A DNA stretch of 64,000 nucleotides from GCA-002713455 sp964428745 (GTDB lineage: Bacteria > Fidelibacterota > Marinisomatia > Marinisomatales > TCS55). The stretch spans positions 1 to 64,000 of the forward strand of contig CAYRYZ010000004.1 in NCBI GenBank assembly GCA_964428745.1, read 5' to 3'. Under the pieces are notes generated by a model. The model was given only the letters and a program-made list of their open reading frames with translations, did not search any database and was not told where the DNA came from. Below, piece by piece: positions 34,577-45,300 of this stretch. The first letter of the stretch is position 1. Each line of letters begins with the position of its first letter. A program made the position numbers and the translations under genes.

Positions 34577-35773
34577 TTGAATTTCCCTTTTTATCTTTCG
34601 ATTAGATATCTTTTATCAAATCAAAAAGGAAGTTTTACTCGCTTTGCTGGTTTTCTATCAGTGATGGGTCTAGCAGTTGGTGTTTCTGCCCTTTTATTAA
34701 CCTTGTTTATATTAAATGGATTTGAACGTGTAATATCGGATAAAATTGCTGAGCTTGATGGTCATGTCCGAATTCGTCATTTTTTAAATCAACCAATTAG
34801 TACAAAATTAACCACAATTGATAGTGCACTAATTAATTACAATGATGGCGTTATTATCTCAAGTTTTATTCAGAGGCCTGCTTTATTAAGAAAAGGTAAC
34901 TTAGCTGAAGGTGTCATAGTAGAAGGCATTCATAATCAGCAAACAGATTTTATTAATAATATGTTAGTTCAGGGCAATATAAATTTTGATAATAAATCTG
35001 TTGTATTAGGAAAACGATTAGCTGAGCAATTAAAATTATCTGTTGGACAAAAAATTGTTTTATTTGACCTAGCTACTTTGAATAAATCAAATAAGCGTAT
35101 TAAACAATTTACAATTTCTGGTCTTTTTCATTCTGGAATGACAGAATATGATAAATCATTAGTTTTTATAAATATTGTTGATGCAAATATTTTATTTGAT
35201 ATGGGAAATAGTGTATCTGGATATGAATTACGTGTAGAAGATACAGGTGTGTTAGATGAAATTACAGCTTCACTTAATAATGAATTACCTTATCCTCACA
35301 TGGTCATGAATTGGAAGGAAAAAAATCGTGCGCTATTCAAATGGATGAATATACAACGTTGGCCCATACTTTTTATTTTTGGACTCATTGCATTAGTAGG
35401 TGTGGTAAATATCATTTCTGCACTTTCAATGATCGTCATTGAAAAGACTGGCCAAATTGGGATATTAAAATCTCTGGGTATAAAAGGACATCAATTGAAA
35501 ATGATTTTTTTATTTAAAGGGTTAATTATAGGAATATCAGGAGGAGCAATTGGCTCGGTAATTGCTTTATTGATTGCATCATTACAAAATAATTTAAAAT
35601 TAATTAAAGTACCTGAAGATATATATTTCATGGATTTTATACCTATAGATATCAGCATGCTAAGCATCATTAATATTCTTTTATTTTCTATTTTTTCTTC
35701 TGTTTTAGCAGCACTTTGGCCAACATTAAGAGCAAGTCAAATAGAGCCATCTGAAGCTTTGAGATACGAATGA
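34577..35773 (+). CDS. lolC: LolC/LolE-family lipoprotein-releasing permease, first copy
   Basis: This 398-aa inner-membrane subunit of the Lol ABC exporter sends lipoproteins to the outer membrane. Layout: helix 1 (SVMGLAVGVSALLLTLFILNG), a large periplasmic domain (about 45-260), then three helices ending in the cytoplasmic WPTLRASQIEPSEALRYE, the FtsX-domain signature. TTG 34577 is used as start because no ATG lies before helix 1. A second paralogue and the ATPase follow with overlaps. Confidence 0.88.
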   Translation: MNFPFYLSIRYLLSNQKGSFTRFAGFLSVMGLAVGVSALLLTLFILNGFERVISDKIAELDGHVRIRHFLNQPISTKLTTIDSALINYNDGVIISSFIQRPALLRKGNLAEGVIVEGIHNQQTDFINNMLVQGNINFDNKSVVLGKRLAEQLKLSVGQKIVLFDLATLNKSNKRIKQFTISGLFHSGMTEYDKSLVFINIVDANILFDMGNSVSGYELRVEDTGVLDEITASLNNELPYPHMVMNWKEKNRALFKWMNIQRWPILFIFGLIALVGVVNIISALSMIVIEKTGQIGILKSLGIKGHQLKMIFLFKGLIIGISGGAIGSVIALLIASLQNNLKLIKVPEDIYFMDFIPIDISMLSIINILLFSIFSSVLAALWPTLRASQIEPSEALRYE

Positions 35774-36960
35774 GTTTTTCTAAAGTAATAGCTAAAAGAT
35801 TTTTGATAGGAGGACAAGCTTCTGGACCAAGTAAATTAACTGGTTGGGTAGCAATTATTGGTTTATGTGTTGGCTCTATTGCAATGGTTCTTTCTGTAGC
35901 TGTACTCAATGGATTCGAACATCGTGTGATAGATAAGATTGTCGGATTTGAGAGCGATATACGTGTAACAAAAATAAATGATTATAATACCACTATTGAT
36001 ATTATTCGGAGTATAGATGGGGTAAAGGCGGCAATGCCTTTTCAAGAGAGGAAGGGGCTTATTCTGGCAAAAGATGGCATACAACGTATGGTGTCACTAA
36101 AAGCAATAGAAATTGAAAAGCTGCCTTCTTTTTATAACTTCAATATATTTCTTAATAATGATTATGGTAATCAACCTATGATTTACTTAGGAGGAATGAC
36201 TGCTAGGCGCTTAAATGTCAACGAAGGTGACATTGTTAGATTATTAAGCCCAATTGATCATGGTTATACATTAGGATTGCCAGTTCAAATCCAATGTGTA
36301 GTAGGAGGTATTTTTAATATTCAAGTTCTAGATTTGGACGACAAGATTGCTTTTATTCCCTATGAAATAGGACAAAAATTATTTATTCGTAAAAATCAAC
36401 CAGATGGTATAGATATTAGACTAGCTAAAGGTCATAAAATCGAATTAGTAGCAAATGAATTAAAACAAGAACTAGAGAGAGTAAAAGTTGAAACATGGGG
36501 AGAGCTTCACGAAGAATTATTTGGTGCTATGAAATTTGAAAGAGTAGGTACCTTAGCCGTATTAAGTTTAATTATTGTTGTTGCTTGTTTTAATTTGGTA
36601 ACTACCCTTGTTTTGCTCACGGCTCAAAAAGCTCGTGAATTTGGTATATTACAAGTATTAGGTTCCAATCAAAGAGCTATAAAATCAATTATCATGTACC
36701 AGGGAGTCTTAATTAGTTCGCTTGGAATAATTTCGGGGTTAATTCTTGGGTTATTTATTATTTTTTTTCAAAACATATTCGGTTTTATTCCTTTACCAGA
36801 GGATATCTATTTTACTTCGCATTTGCCAATGGTAATTCAAATCAAAGATATTATTGCGATATTAGTTATCTCATTCGGAATGGTGATCACATCTATATAT
36901 ATTTCTGCGAAAAGAACTATTGTTTTATCTTCAATTAAATCAATTTTTTTGGATAAATGA
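35770..36960 (+). CDS. lolE: LolC/LolE-family lipoprotein-releasing permease, second copy
   Basis: This second permease of 396 aa has the same layout: GWVAIIGLCVGSIAMVLSVAVLNGFEH, a periplasmic MacB-like domain, and an FtsX domain with QKAREFGILQVLGSNQRAI. Together with the first copy it should form a LolCE-type heterodimer. Which of the two is the functional C or E cannot be decided by eye. It overlaps its neighbours by four bases on both sides. Confidence 0.87.
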   Translation: MSFSKVIAKRFLIGGQASGPSKLTGWVAIIGLCVGSIAMVLSVAVLNGFEHRVIDKIVGFESDIRVTKINDYNTTIDIIRSIDGVKAAMPFQERKGLILAKDGIQRMVSLKAIEIEKLPSFYNFNIFLNNDYGNQPMIYLGGMTARRLNVNEGDIVRLLSPIDHGYTLGLPVQIQCVVGGIFNIQVLDLDDKIAFIPYEIGQKLFIRKNQPDGIDIRLAKGHKIELVANELKQELERVKVETWGELHEELFGAMKFERVGTLAVLSLIIVVACFNLVTTLVLLTAQKAREFGILQVLGSNQRAIKSIIMYQGVLISSLGIISGLILGLFIIFFQNIFGFIPLPEDIYFTSHLPMVIQIKDIIAILVISFGMVITSIYISAKRTIVLSSIKSIFLDK

Positions 36961-37631
36961 TTTTACAAGCAATTAATCTTACCAAATCATTTCAAAATGG
37001 AGAGAAGATATTATCCGTTCTTGAAAAGGTTTCAATTGATATCAATAAACGAGATTTTATAACAATTATGGGTGAGAGTGGTGCTGGAAAATCAACTTTA
37101 TTAAATATCCTTGGTACTTTAGATGTCGCAACTAGCGGATCTTTAATGATTAATAAAGAGAATATTAATGACCTTACTCAGGATCAAATTGCAGAATTAA
37201 GAAATAAATATTTTGGATTTGTTTTTCAATTTCACCATTTACTTCCTGATTTTACAGCATTTGAAAATGTCCTTATACCTAATCAAATAGCAGGTAATGA
37301 TGGAGATGAAAAAAAGGCTGTCGAATTATTAGGTTATATAGGACTTGAGAATCGAATAGATCATTTTCCTTCTCAACTTTCTGGAGGAGAAAGATTAAGG
37401 GTTGCTGTTGTAAGAGCCTTAATGAACAATCCGAAATTGTTATTAGCAGATGAGCCTACCGGAAATTTGGATATTGGTAATTCGATTAAACTTATGAACC
37501 TATTTCAGCGAATAAATAAAGATTTTGATTTAACATTGATTATAACTACTCATAACCCAAAAGTTGCACTAATAGGTACAAAGCAATATACTTTGGAAGG
37601 CGGAGCACTATCATTGCTAGAGACTGTTTGA
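36957..37631 (+). CDS. lolD: Lipoprotein-releasing ABC transporter ATPase LolD
   Basis: This 224-aa ATPase drives lipoprotein release by LolCE. Walker A is GESGAGKSTLLN, the Q-loop FVFQFHHLLPDFTAFENVL, signature LSGGERLRVAVVRALMN, and Walker B LLLADEPTGNLD. The last two are typical of the LolD/MacB/FtsE group. The operon position confirms LolD. Confidence 0.92.
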   Translation: MILQAINLTKSFQNGEKILSVLEKVSIDINKRDFITIMGESGAGKSTLLNILGTLDVATSGSLMINKENINDLTQDQIAELRNKYFGFVFQFHHLLPDFTAFENVLIPNQIAGNDGDEKKAVELLGYIGLENRIDHFPSQLSGGERLRVAVVRALMNNPKLLLADEPTGNLDIGNSIKLMNLFQRINKDFDLTLIITTHNPKVALIGTKQYTLEGGALSLLETV

Positions 37632-37664
37632 ATTGTTATATCTAATATTTAACTTTAAAGACAT

Positions 37665-38147
37665 ATGAAAGAAAATTTTTCTAAACGAGTTCAAAATATC
37701 ATGAAATATGGTAAAGAAGAAGCTGTTCGCTTGGGGCATAGCTATGTTGGATCTGAGCATTTACTATTGGGGCTTCTTAGAGAAAAATCAGGTTTAAGTG
37801 CAAAAATATTTGATATTTATGATTGTGATATTGGTAGTATCCGATCGATGGTCGAAGATATGATTAAAACCTCTGGAGGCACGATGACTTTGGGGCACTT
37901 ACCTCTCACTCGTAGAGCAGAAAGAATCCTTAAGAATGCTTTCAATGAAGCAGCATCGTTAGGTGCAACAGTATCTGATGATGAACATCTGCTTTTAGCA
38001 GTATTGAAAGAGGATGACGGCATTGCCTATGAAGTCCTAAGTTCTCATAACTTAGATTATAATAGCGTATTGGATTTGATTAATGATGATGAAGAAGAAA
38101 TAGATAAAAATTATAATAAAAAGGATCTCTCAATTAAAACTAAAACT
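37665..38147 (+). CDS. clpC: ClpC ATPase, N-terminal part (before gap)
   Basis: This fragment holds the first 161 residues of ClpC, the AAA+ unfoldase that feeds ClpP. Two Clp_N repeats are visible (VRLGHSYVGSEHLLLGLLRE and ATVSDDEHLLLAVLKED). The frame runs into the N run after LSIKTKT. The contig on the other side begins with the same 13 bases (TAAAACTAAAACT) and continues in the same phase, so this and the next entry form one intact gene of 832 codons if the ends are merged. Confidence 0.93.
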
Positions 38148-38247
38148 NNNNNNNNNNNNNNNNNNNNNNNNNNNNNNNNNNNNNNNNNNNNNNNNNNNNN
38201 NNNNNNNNNNNNNNNNNNNNNNNNNNNNNNNNNNNNNNNNNNNNNNN
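38148..38247. other. Assembly gap of 100 N, probably not real
   Basis: This is a run of 100 Ns inside clpC. The last 13 bases before it and the first 13 after it are identical. Merging them gives an uninterrupted ClpC reading frame through KTKTPALDHFSRD, where ClpC family members have an equivalent K-T-P-A-L-D. The Ns therefore look like an unresolved short contig overlap, not missing sequence. Confidence 0.9.
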
Positions 38248-38248
38248 T

Positions 38249-40276
38249 AAAACTAAAACTCCCGCTTTAGATCATTTTTCTAGGGATATTACTCATATGG
38301 CCCGTCAACAAAAATTAGATCCGGTTATTGGAAGGAAAGATGAGATTGAACGAGTAGCTCAAATTTTATCAAGGAGAAAGAAAAATAACCCAGTCTTGAT
38401 TGGTGAGCCAGGGGTTGGTAAGACAGCAATAATTGAAGGTTTAGCTCAAAAGATAATCGATAAAGATGTGCCACGCATGTTGAATAATAAGCGCATTTTA
38501 TGTTTAGATCTTGCAGGACTTGTAGCTGGTACAAAATATAGAGGACAGTTTGAAGAAAGAATGAAAACCATTATGGTGGAACTAGAAAAAATGGATAATT
38601 TAATTTTATTCATCGATGAGCTACACACTTTGGTAGGTGCCGGTGGATCGTCTGGTTCTCTTGATGCATCAAATATGTTTAAACCAGCATTGGCTAGGGG
38701 AGATATACATTGCATTGGTGCTACTACTCTAGATGAATATAGAAAACATGTAGAAAAAGATGGAGCATTGGAACGTCGTTTCCAAGTAATAAATGTCACA
38801 CCACCAACAGTAGATGAATCTGTTAAAATATTGCAAGGACTTCAACCAAGATATGAGAAGCATCACAATGTTAAGTATGATGATGATGCAATAGAATCTT
38901 GTGTCTTCTTATCTGATAGATATATTTCAGATAAATTTTTACCGGATAAAGCTATTGATATTATGGATGAGGCTGGTTCACGCGCGCACATGTTAAATAT
39001 AAAAGTTCCAAAGGAAATCACTAATTTAGAATTACAGATTGAGAAAGTTCATAATAATAAAGATGCAGCTATTTTATCTCAAAAATTTGAGGATGCAGCA
39101 AGTTTACGTGACGATGAACAAAAATTAACGAATAAACTCAGCAAAATTCAAAAGACTTGGAAAGTCAGTGAACAATCAAATCCTATTCAAATAAATGAGG
39201 ATGATATTGCTGAAGTTGTATCAATGGTCACTCGAATTCCAATCCGAAATGTTGCTGAATCTGAAGGACAAAAGCTTTTAAAAATGAAACAAGAGCTTTC
39301 TGATAAAATAATTGGACAAGATCGAGCAGTAGAAAGTATTTCAAGAGCAATTCAGCGTTCACGTGCAGGTTTGAAAAGAAAGCATCGCCCTATCGGCGTC
39401 TTTTTATGTTTGGGTCCAACAGGTATTGGGAAAACTGAAACAGCAAAAGTCTTATCTAATTATTTATTTAGCCATAATGATGCGTTGATAAAGTTGGATA
39501 TGAGTGAATATGGTGAGCGTTTTGCAATATCTAGATTAATTGGTGCTCCTCCGGGATATGTTGGCTATGAAGAAGGTGGAGAGCTTACAGAAAAAGTTCG
39601 TCGAAATCCTTATTCACTAATTCTTTTTGATGAAATTGAAAAAGCTCATCCTGATGTATTTAACACTCTTTTGCAATTATTTGATGAAGGAGTGCTGACA
39701 GATGGAATTGGTAGAAAAGTTGATTTTCGTAATACTATAATAATACTTACATCTAATATTGGTACTAAAGAGATAAAAGGTGGGACAAGCTTTGGTTTTT
39801 CAAAAGCATCAAGTGCAGCTTCATACGATGCCATGAAAAGTTTGATTTTGGATAGAGTAAAAGATACGTTTAATCCTGAGTTTATTAATAGGTTGGATGA
39901 AACAATTGTTTATAATGCTCTTACGAAGGAAGATGTATTAAAAATTATAAATTTGCAATTAATAGATCTTCAAGAGAATTTAGGTCTTCTTGGATTAACC
40001 TTAACTGTAACAAGAAAAGCTAAGAATTTTCTCATAGATAAAGGTTTTAATCAGGAATACGGCGTTCGTTATCTAAATAGAGAAATTCAAAATTTATTAG
40101 AAGATCCTTTATCAGAATTATTATTAGGAAAAAAATTTGCTGGCACTAAGGGTGTCAAAGTTGACTTCAAAAACAAAAAACTTTCAATTTTACCTCTACC
40201 TGGAAAAGCTATTAAGAAAAACGCTGACTCAAAAGTTGTTAAAAAATCGACAAAATCAGCTGATATCAAGCAATAA
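38249..40276 (+). CDS. clpC: ClpC ATPase, main part (after gap)
   Basis: This is the rest of ClpC. AAA module 1 has Walker A GEPGVGKTAI and LILFIDELHTLVGAGG. The middle domain carries a UVR motif (KFEDAASLRDDEQKL), which separates ClpC from ClpB and ClpA. AAA module 2 has GPTGIGKTETAK, GAPPGYVGYEEGGELTE and LFDEIEKAHPDVFN. A Lys-rich tail (KKNADSKVVKKSTKSADIK) closes it. The first in-frame ATG after the gap is at 38297, but coding clearly begins at the contig edge. Function: ATP-driven unfolding of substrates for ClpP. Confidence 0.95.
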   Translation, partial: KTKTPALDHFSRDITHMARQQKLDPVIGRKDEIERVAQILSRRKKNNPVLIGEPGVGKTAIIEGLAQKIIDKDVPRMLNNKRILCLDLAGLVAGTKYRGQFEERMKTIMVELEKMDNLILFIDELHTLVGAGGSSGSLDASNMFKPALARGDIHCIGATTLDEYRKHVEKDGALERRFQVINVTPPTVDESVKILQGLQPRYEKHHNVKYDDDAIESCVFLSDRYISDKFLPDKAIDIMDEAGSRAHMLNIKVPKEITNLELQIEKVHNNKDAAILSQKFEDAASLRDDEQKLTNKLSKIQKTWKVSEQSNPIQINEDDIAEVVSMVTRIPIRNVAESEGQKLLKMKQELSDKIIGQDRAVESISRAIQRSRAGLKRKHRPIGVFLCLGPTGIGKTETAKVLSNYLFSHNDALIKLDMSEYGERFAISRLIGAPPGYVGYEEGGELTEKVRRNPYSLILFDEIEKAHPDVFNTLLQLFDEGVLTDGIGRKVDFRNTIIILTSNIGTKEIKGGTSFGFSKASSAASYDAMKSLILDRVKDTFNPEFINRLDETIVYNALTKEDVLKIINLQLIDLQENLGLLGLTLTVTRKAKNFLIDKGFNQEYGVRYLNREIQNLLEDPLSELLLGKKFAGTKGVKVDFKNKKLSILPLPGKAIKKNADSKVVKKSTKSADIKQ

Positions 40277-40334
40277 TCTGCCATATAAACGTAATTTATA
40301 TTAATATATCTGCCAAAACGGCGACAATATAATC

Positions 40335-40364
40335 TTGGCACATAAATTGTTTCATTCATAATAA
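40335..40364 (+). promoter_or_regulatory. Possible sigma-70-type promoter of dnaK
   Basis: TTGGCA at 40335-40340 is followed 17-18 bases later by ATAATA/TAATAA. It lies about 35 bases before the dnaK ribosome binding site (AAGGAG at 40384-40389). In AT-rich DNA such matches are frequent, so the call is weak. No CIRCE repeat and no clear heat-shock sigma element were seen in the 121-base spacer. Confidence 0.3.
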
Positions 40365-40397
40365 TTATCAATCCTCATTTATTAAGGAGTAATTAAA

Positions 40398-42308
40398 ATG
40401 GGAAAAATTATTGGCATTGATCTTGGAACTACAAATTCTTGTGTAGCTGTTCTTGAGGGAGGTGAACCGACAGTTATTAATAGTACTGAAGGCGGGAGAA
40501 CAACACCATCTATTGTTGGCTTTGCAAAAGATGGAGAACGGCTAGTTGGACAGGCAGCTAAAAGGCAAGCTGTAACAAATCCAGAGAATACAGTTTTTTC
40601 TATAAAACGTTTTATGGGAAGAATGTTTGATGAAGTTGAAAATGAAATAAAAGATGTCCCTTATAAAATTGAAAAAAGTGAATCGGGATCTGTCGTAGTG
40701 AATGCTGCTGAAAAAACTTATACACCACCAGAGATTGGTGCTATGATCCTACAAAAATTGAAGCAAACAGCTGAAGATCATCTTGGTACCACAGTAACTG
40801 ATGCAGTAATAACAGTTCCAGCTTATTTCAATGATTCACAAAGACAAGCTACTAAAGACGCTGGAAAAATTGCAGGATTAAATGTAAAAAGGATAATTAA
40901 TGAGCCGACAGCTGCATCATTAGCTTATGGGCTTGATAAGAAAAAAGATGAAACTATTGCCGTTTTTGATTTAGGAGGAGGTACTTTTGATATTTCTATT
41001 CTTGAATTGGGTGATGGAGTTTTTGAAGTAAAATCAACTAGCGGCGATACTCATTTAGGTGGTGATGACTTTGATCGAAAAGTTATCGATTGGATTGCCT
41101 CTGAGTTTAAAACAAGTGATGGTATTGATCTAAAAAAAGATCCAATGGCTCTACAACGATTAAGAGAAGCAGCTGAAACTGCAAAAAAAGAATTATCTAC
41201 TTCAAAACAGACTGAAATTAATTTACCATTTGTTACAGCTGATTCTTCAGGCCCAAAGCATTTGAATTTGACATTGACTAGAGCCAAGTTTGAAGAGCTT
41301 GTTTCAGATCTTGTTGAAAGGACTGTTGATCCTTGTTTGAAAGCTATAAAAGATGCAGGTTTATCTGCAGCGGATATAAATGAAGTAGTCTTAGTTGGTG
41401 GCTCTACTAGAATGCCCAAAATTCAAGAAAAAGTAAAAGAGATTTTTGAGAAAGAACCAAATCACAGCGTCAATCCCGATGAAGTTGTTGCTTTGGGTGC
41501 AGCTATACAGGGTGGCGTTTTATCTGGAGATGTTGATGATATATTATTACTAGATGTTACACCACTTTCTCTTGGTATAGAAACTTTGGGAAGTGTATCT
41601 ACTAAGTTGATTGAACGTAATACTACTATACCAACAAAGAAGTCTCAAGTTTTTTCAACCGCAGCTGATAATCAAACAACAGTTGAGATTCATGTGTTAC
41701 AAGGAGAACGCGAAATGGCTCTTGATAACAAAACCATTGGAAGATTCCATTTAGATGGAATTCCTCCTGCACCTCGAGGAGTACCTCAAGTTGAAGTTAC
41801 TTTTGATATAGATGCTAACGGTATCCTTAATGTTAGTGCTAAAGATAAAGCTACTGGAAAAGAGCAAAGTATACGTATTGAAGCATCGAGCGGTCTATCT
41901 GATGCTGAAGTTGATAAAATGGTTAATGATGCAAAGAAGCATGAGACTGAAGACAAAAACAAACGTGAAAAAATCGATATGGATAATCAAGCTGAACAGC
42001 TGATTTATCAAACCGAAAAAAATATTGACGAATATAAAGATAAGTTAAGCAAAGAAGAGAAAAAAGCTTTAGAAGATGCAGTATCAAAGGTTAAAACCGC
42101 CAAAGAAAGTTCTAATTCTGATGACCTTAAAACCGCGGTAGATGAATTAAATAATGCTTGGAATGCTGTTGCTTCTAAAATGTATGAAACCGCCAAAGAG
42201 CCTGGAGCAACTGACAATTCGAAAGAAACTAAATCTAAGTCTAAAACAAAATCTAAAAAGAAAGATGATGCCGAGATTGAAGATGCAGATTTTGAAGTTG
42301 TAGACTAG
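40398..42308 (+). CDS. dnaK: Chaperone protein DnaK (Hsp70)
   Basis: This 636-aa Hsp70 assists folding. The ATPase domain (1 to about 380) shows GIDLGTTNSCVAV, VITVPAYFNDSQRQATKDAG, FDLGGGTFDISIL and VLVGGSTRMPKIQ. The substrate domain follows with LLDVTPLSLGIETLG and the linker-adjacent DDILLLDVT. The C-terminal lid ends in a Lys/Ser-rich stretch and DADFEVVD, the usual DnaK tail. No grpE or dnaJ is adjacent; a strong terminator follows, so the gene is probably monocistronic. Confidence 0.98.
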   Translation: MGKIIGIDLGTTNSCVAVLEGGEPTVINSTEGGRTTPSIVGFAKDGERLVGQAAKRQAVTNPENTVFSIKRFMGRMFDEVENEIKDVPYKIEKSESGSVVVNAAEKTYTPPEIGAMILQKLKQTAEDHLGTTVTDAVITVPAYFNDSQRQATKDAGKIAGLNVKRIINEPTAASLAYGLDKKKDETIAVFDLGGGTFDISILELGDGVFEVKSTSGDTHLGGDDFDRKVIDWIASEFKTSDGIDLKKDPMALQRLREAAETAKKELSTSKQTEINLPFVTADSSGPKHLNLTLTRAKFEELVSDLVERTVDPCLKAIKDAGLSAADINEVVLVGGSTRMPKIQEKVKEIFEKEPNHSVNPDEVVALGAAIQGGVLSGDVDDILLLDVTPLSLGIETLGSVSTKLIERNTTIPTKKSQVFSTAADNQTTVEIHVLQGEREMALDNKTIGRFHLDGIPPAPRGVPQVEVTFDIDANGILNVSAKDKATGKEQSIRIEASSGLSDAEVDKMVNDAKKHETEDKNKREKIDMDNQAEQLIYQTEKNIDEYKDKLSKEEKKALEDAVSKVKTAKESSNSDDLKTAVDELNNAWNAVASKMYETAKEPGATDNSKETKSKSKTKSKKKDDAEIEDADFEVVD

Positions 42309-42335
42309 TAATTATCTTCTCAAAGAATAGATAAT

Positions 42336-42368
42336 AAAAAAGCGTTCCGAATTCGGGGCGCTTTTTTT
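42336..42368 (+). terminator. Intrinsic terminator after dnaK
   Basis: The arms AAAAAAGCGTTCCG and CGGGGCGCTTTTTT pair over 14 positions (two G-U pairs) around an AATT loop and end in a run of seven Ts. This is the clearest stand-alone rho-independent terminator in the window and separates dnaK from tamB. Confidence 0.9.
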
Positions 42369-42398
42369 GTTTATGGAACTTAAGGAACGTAACTTCAT

Positions 42399-45300
42399 AT
42401 GATGGAGAAAGCATTCAAAGAAATAATGACAAAGCGTCAAATAATTAATATTTTTCTTCTACTTGGAATCTTCGTTGCACTATTTGCTCTATTTAGGCCA
42501 AGCATTTGGCAAGAAAGAATTGAAACCTATTTAAATAATCAACTAGTTAAAAAAGGCTGGTCGATAAATATAAGTGAGTTATCCGGACACTTATTTTTCA
42601 ATCTCTATTCAGACAATGTAGATCTAATACATGAAAATGGTACATCAATATTGTTTCCTAAAGTAAGTGCTCATATTGAATTGATTCCGTTAATAGCGGG
42701 AAAAATAGTTCTAGATAAATTATTGGTGCCTGAGACCGAAATCAGGTTGTTAATTGGAGATGATAACAATGATTCTTTGATAGATAATATTAAATTTAAA
42801 CCCGAAAAAATTCCTATCAACATAAATCAAATCTTTTTAGATGGGAATATATATACATCCTACTCAGATTCAATTCCAGATGTTCAATTCCTCATTGATG
42901 GTAAAGTGAACTCATCTTTAGAAGAAATGAATATTAGTTTAACTGAAATAGAGATTAGTTCTTCAATACCAGGCCTTAATTTTTCTGGAGAAGGTATTGA
43001 TGGTGTTTTATCTTCAAAAAAAATTGACCTAAATATTGATAAAGGGAATATTAATGATTTTGAAATTAGTGGAGAATTTAATTATGATCTTGAGAATGAT
43101 AAGTTTTTGATGGCGGAACTAGATTTACTTGAATATGAAATTCCAAAAAAAATATTTTCTCAATTACCGCTTCAACCTGAGTTATCTAAAATATCAGCCA
43201 AATTAAAGATTGAATCAGATATGAATTATTATAGAGGAGATTTGTTGATAAAGAATGATTTGGGATTAGATATGACTGGAAAATTTAATCTTAAGAGATT
43301 AGATAATTTATTCCAATTAGATTCATTAATATTAACTGACGATGAAACAAGCTTAATAATTATTGGCGTTTATGAAAAGGCGGGACGTTTTAATGGAATT
43401 ATTAACTTAGATAATCTAGATATAAGTGATTGGATTTCAAAAAGCAAGGAAACAGATCTTTCAGGTTATTTATTGATAAATGGAGAAATGCCAGATAATG
43501 AAATATCTATATTAGATATTAATGCAGAAATCAGTGAATCTATTCTTTTTGAAAGAGAACCTTCATCAATTTCAGGAGGTATATCTTACCAAAATAATAA
43601 TTTATTTATAACTAATCCTATTACGTTAACTATTGGTCCTTCAATCGTCTCAATTAAAGGAGAAGCAGACTTCGATAATAGGAGTATGAACTTGGACCTT
43701 TCATTAACAGAAGCTTCAACATTTTTGATCAATAATTTTTGGTCTGATTCACTTAATAGTGGAAATGCAACTGGGTCTATGAAAATGTTCGGCTCCTTCA
43801 ATGAAATAGGTATCAACACAGAATTGATCATTAACGATTTTAAATATAATGATATCATGTTGGACATTTTTGAGCTTTCATCAGAAATAGGAAATCTCAA
43901 TAATTTAAATGATGGTTACGTTAATCTTAAGTTTGGAAATGGATTTTGGAAAGAATATGGATTTGAAAGTGGTACAGGTTCATTTCTTTTAAATAATAAT
44001 TTTATAGAAATTTCAAGTTTTGAATTAAAAAATAAAGATGATTTTTTTCAATTTAATGGTTCCATAGAGTCTGATAGCGTGTTCACTTTGGATAGGTTGC
44101 AATTTGCATATCGAAATCACTACTTAATCAATCTTAAACCAGTAAAAATCCTGTTTCAAGACGATTTTATTTCAACATTACCATTTGAAATTCATGTAGA
44201 TGATGGCGTCGTTGAAGGATTTTTCAAAACAAACCCTATAATGGGTAATTTGAAATTTTCAAATGTTACGACTGATTTACTGAGTTTATTTCCGTCAGGT
44301 TATTCTGAAAACTTAAAAGGGAATATTTTTGGAGACCTCACAATTGGGGAAAATTTAAATCCGAAAGCATTTGATCTGAACGTTAATCTTAAGAATGGAG
44401 AAATTGCTAACCAACCTTTTGATGATTTGGAAATTTTGACACATTACAATGATGGAGTTCTAGATTTAGAAGTTTTAAAACTAACTTACGGCAAAGATTC
44501 AAATTTTAACATAAAAGGTATATTGCCAGTTAACTATGATTCTAGCCGATCTGCGAAAGTGAATCTTAAATCTGAATTTAAAAATATTAATATGACGTTT
44601 TTTACACAGTTCTCAAACGTATGGAAAGATAAACTCTTTGGAATATTCTCAGGTCAGCTTTCTATGGGCGGTACAACAAAGAATACGAATTTTAATATAA
44701 ATGGTAAAATAGATAATACTTTTTATATGGGCGTCCCACTTGGAACACTGAAATGGAAAGGAAATTATACTGATAAAACATTGACATTTAGCGAATTCAC
44801 TTCTGATTGGAGTGATAACCATATTTCAGGTTCAGCAATTTTACCTATCATATATGATCTTGCAGTAGCTGAAAAGACTTGGCATTCTGATGGAGAACTA
44901 TTTGTAAAAACAGAAGGATCTTTTAAATCGGCAGTATTTTTATCAACCTTTTTAACAGAGACAGATTCTCTTGTTGGAGATATAAACATTAAATTGAATA
45001 TTAAAGGTCCAACTGATAACTTAATTAGGGACGGCGAAATATCCATAATAGATGGATCCATTTATACGGTATTAATGGATGAACCCATAAATAATATTGC
45101 AGCTTCAGCTACTTTATCAGATAATATTATGAATATTAATTCATTTAGTTCTACCCTATATGACTCTGATTTAAAGAAGAATATTGATAATAATATAAAT
45201 TTATCTGGAAAGATAAATTTTAAACGATTTTTTGAACCTAGATATGATTTGCAAATTTTAGGTGAAAATATATTTTATAGATCATTAAATGGAGATGTAG

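Noticed and set aside
40277..40397. CIRCE or heat-shock promoter before dnaK
   Set aside because: No inverted repeat of the CIRCE type was seen, and only a generic promoter-like pair could be drawn.
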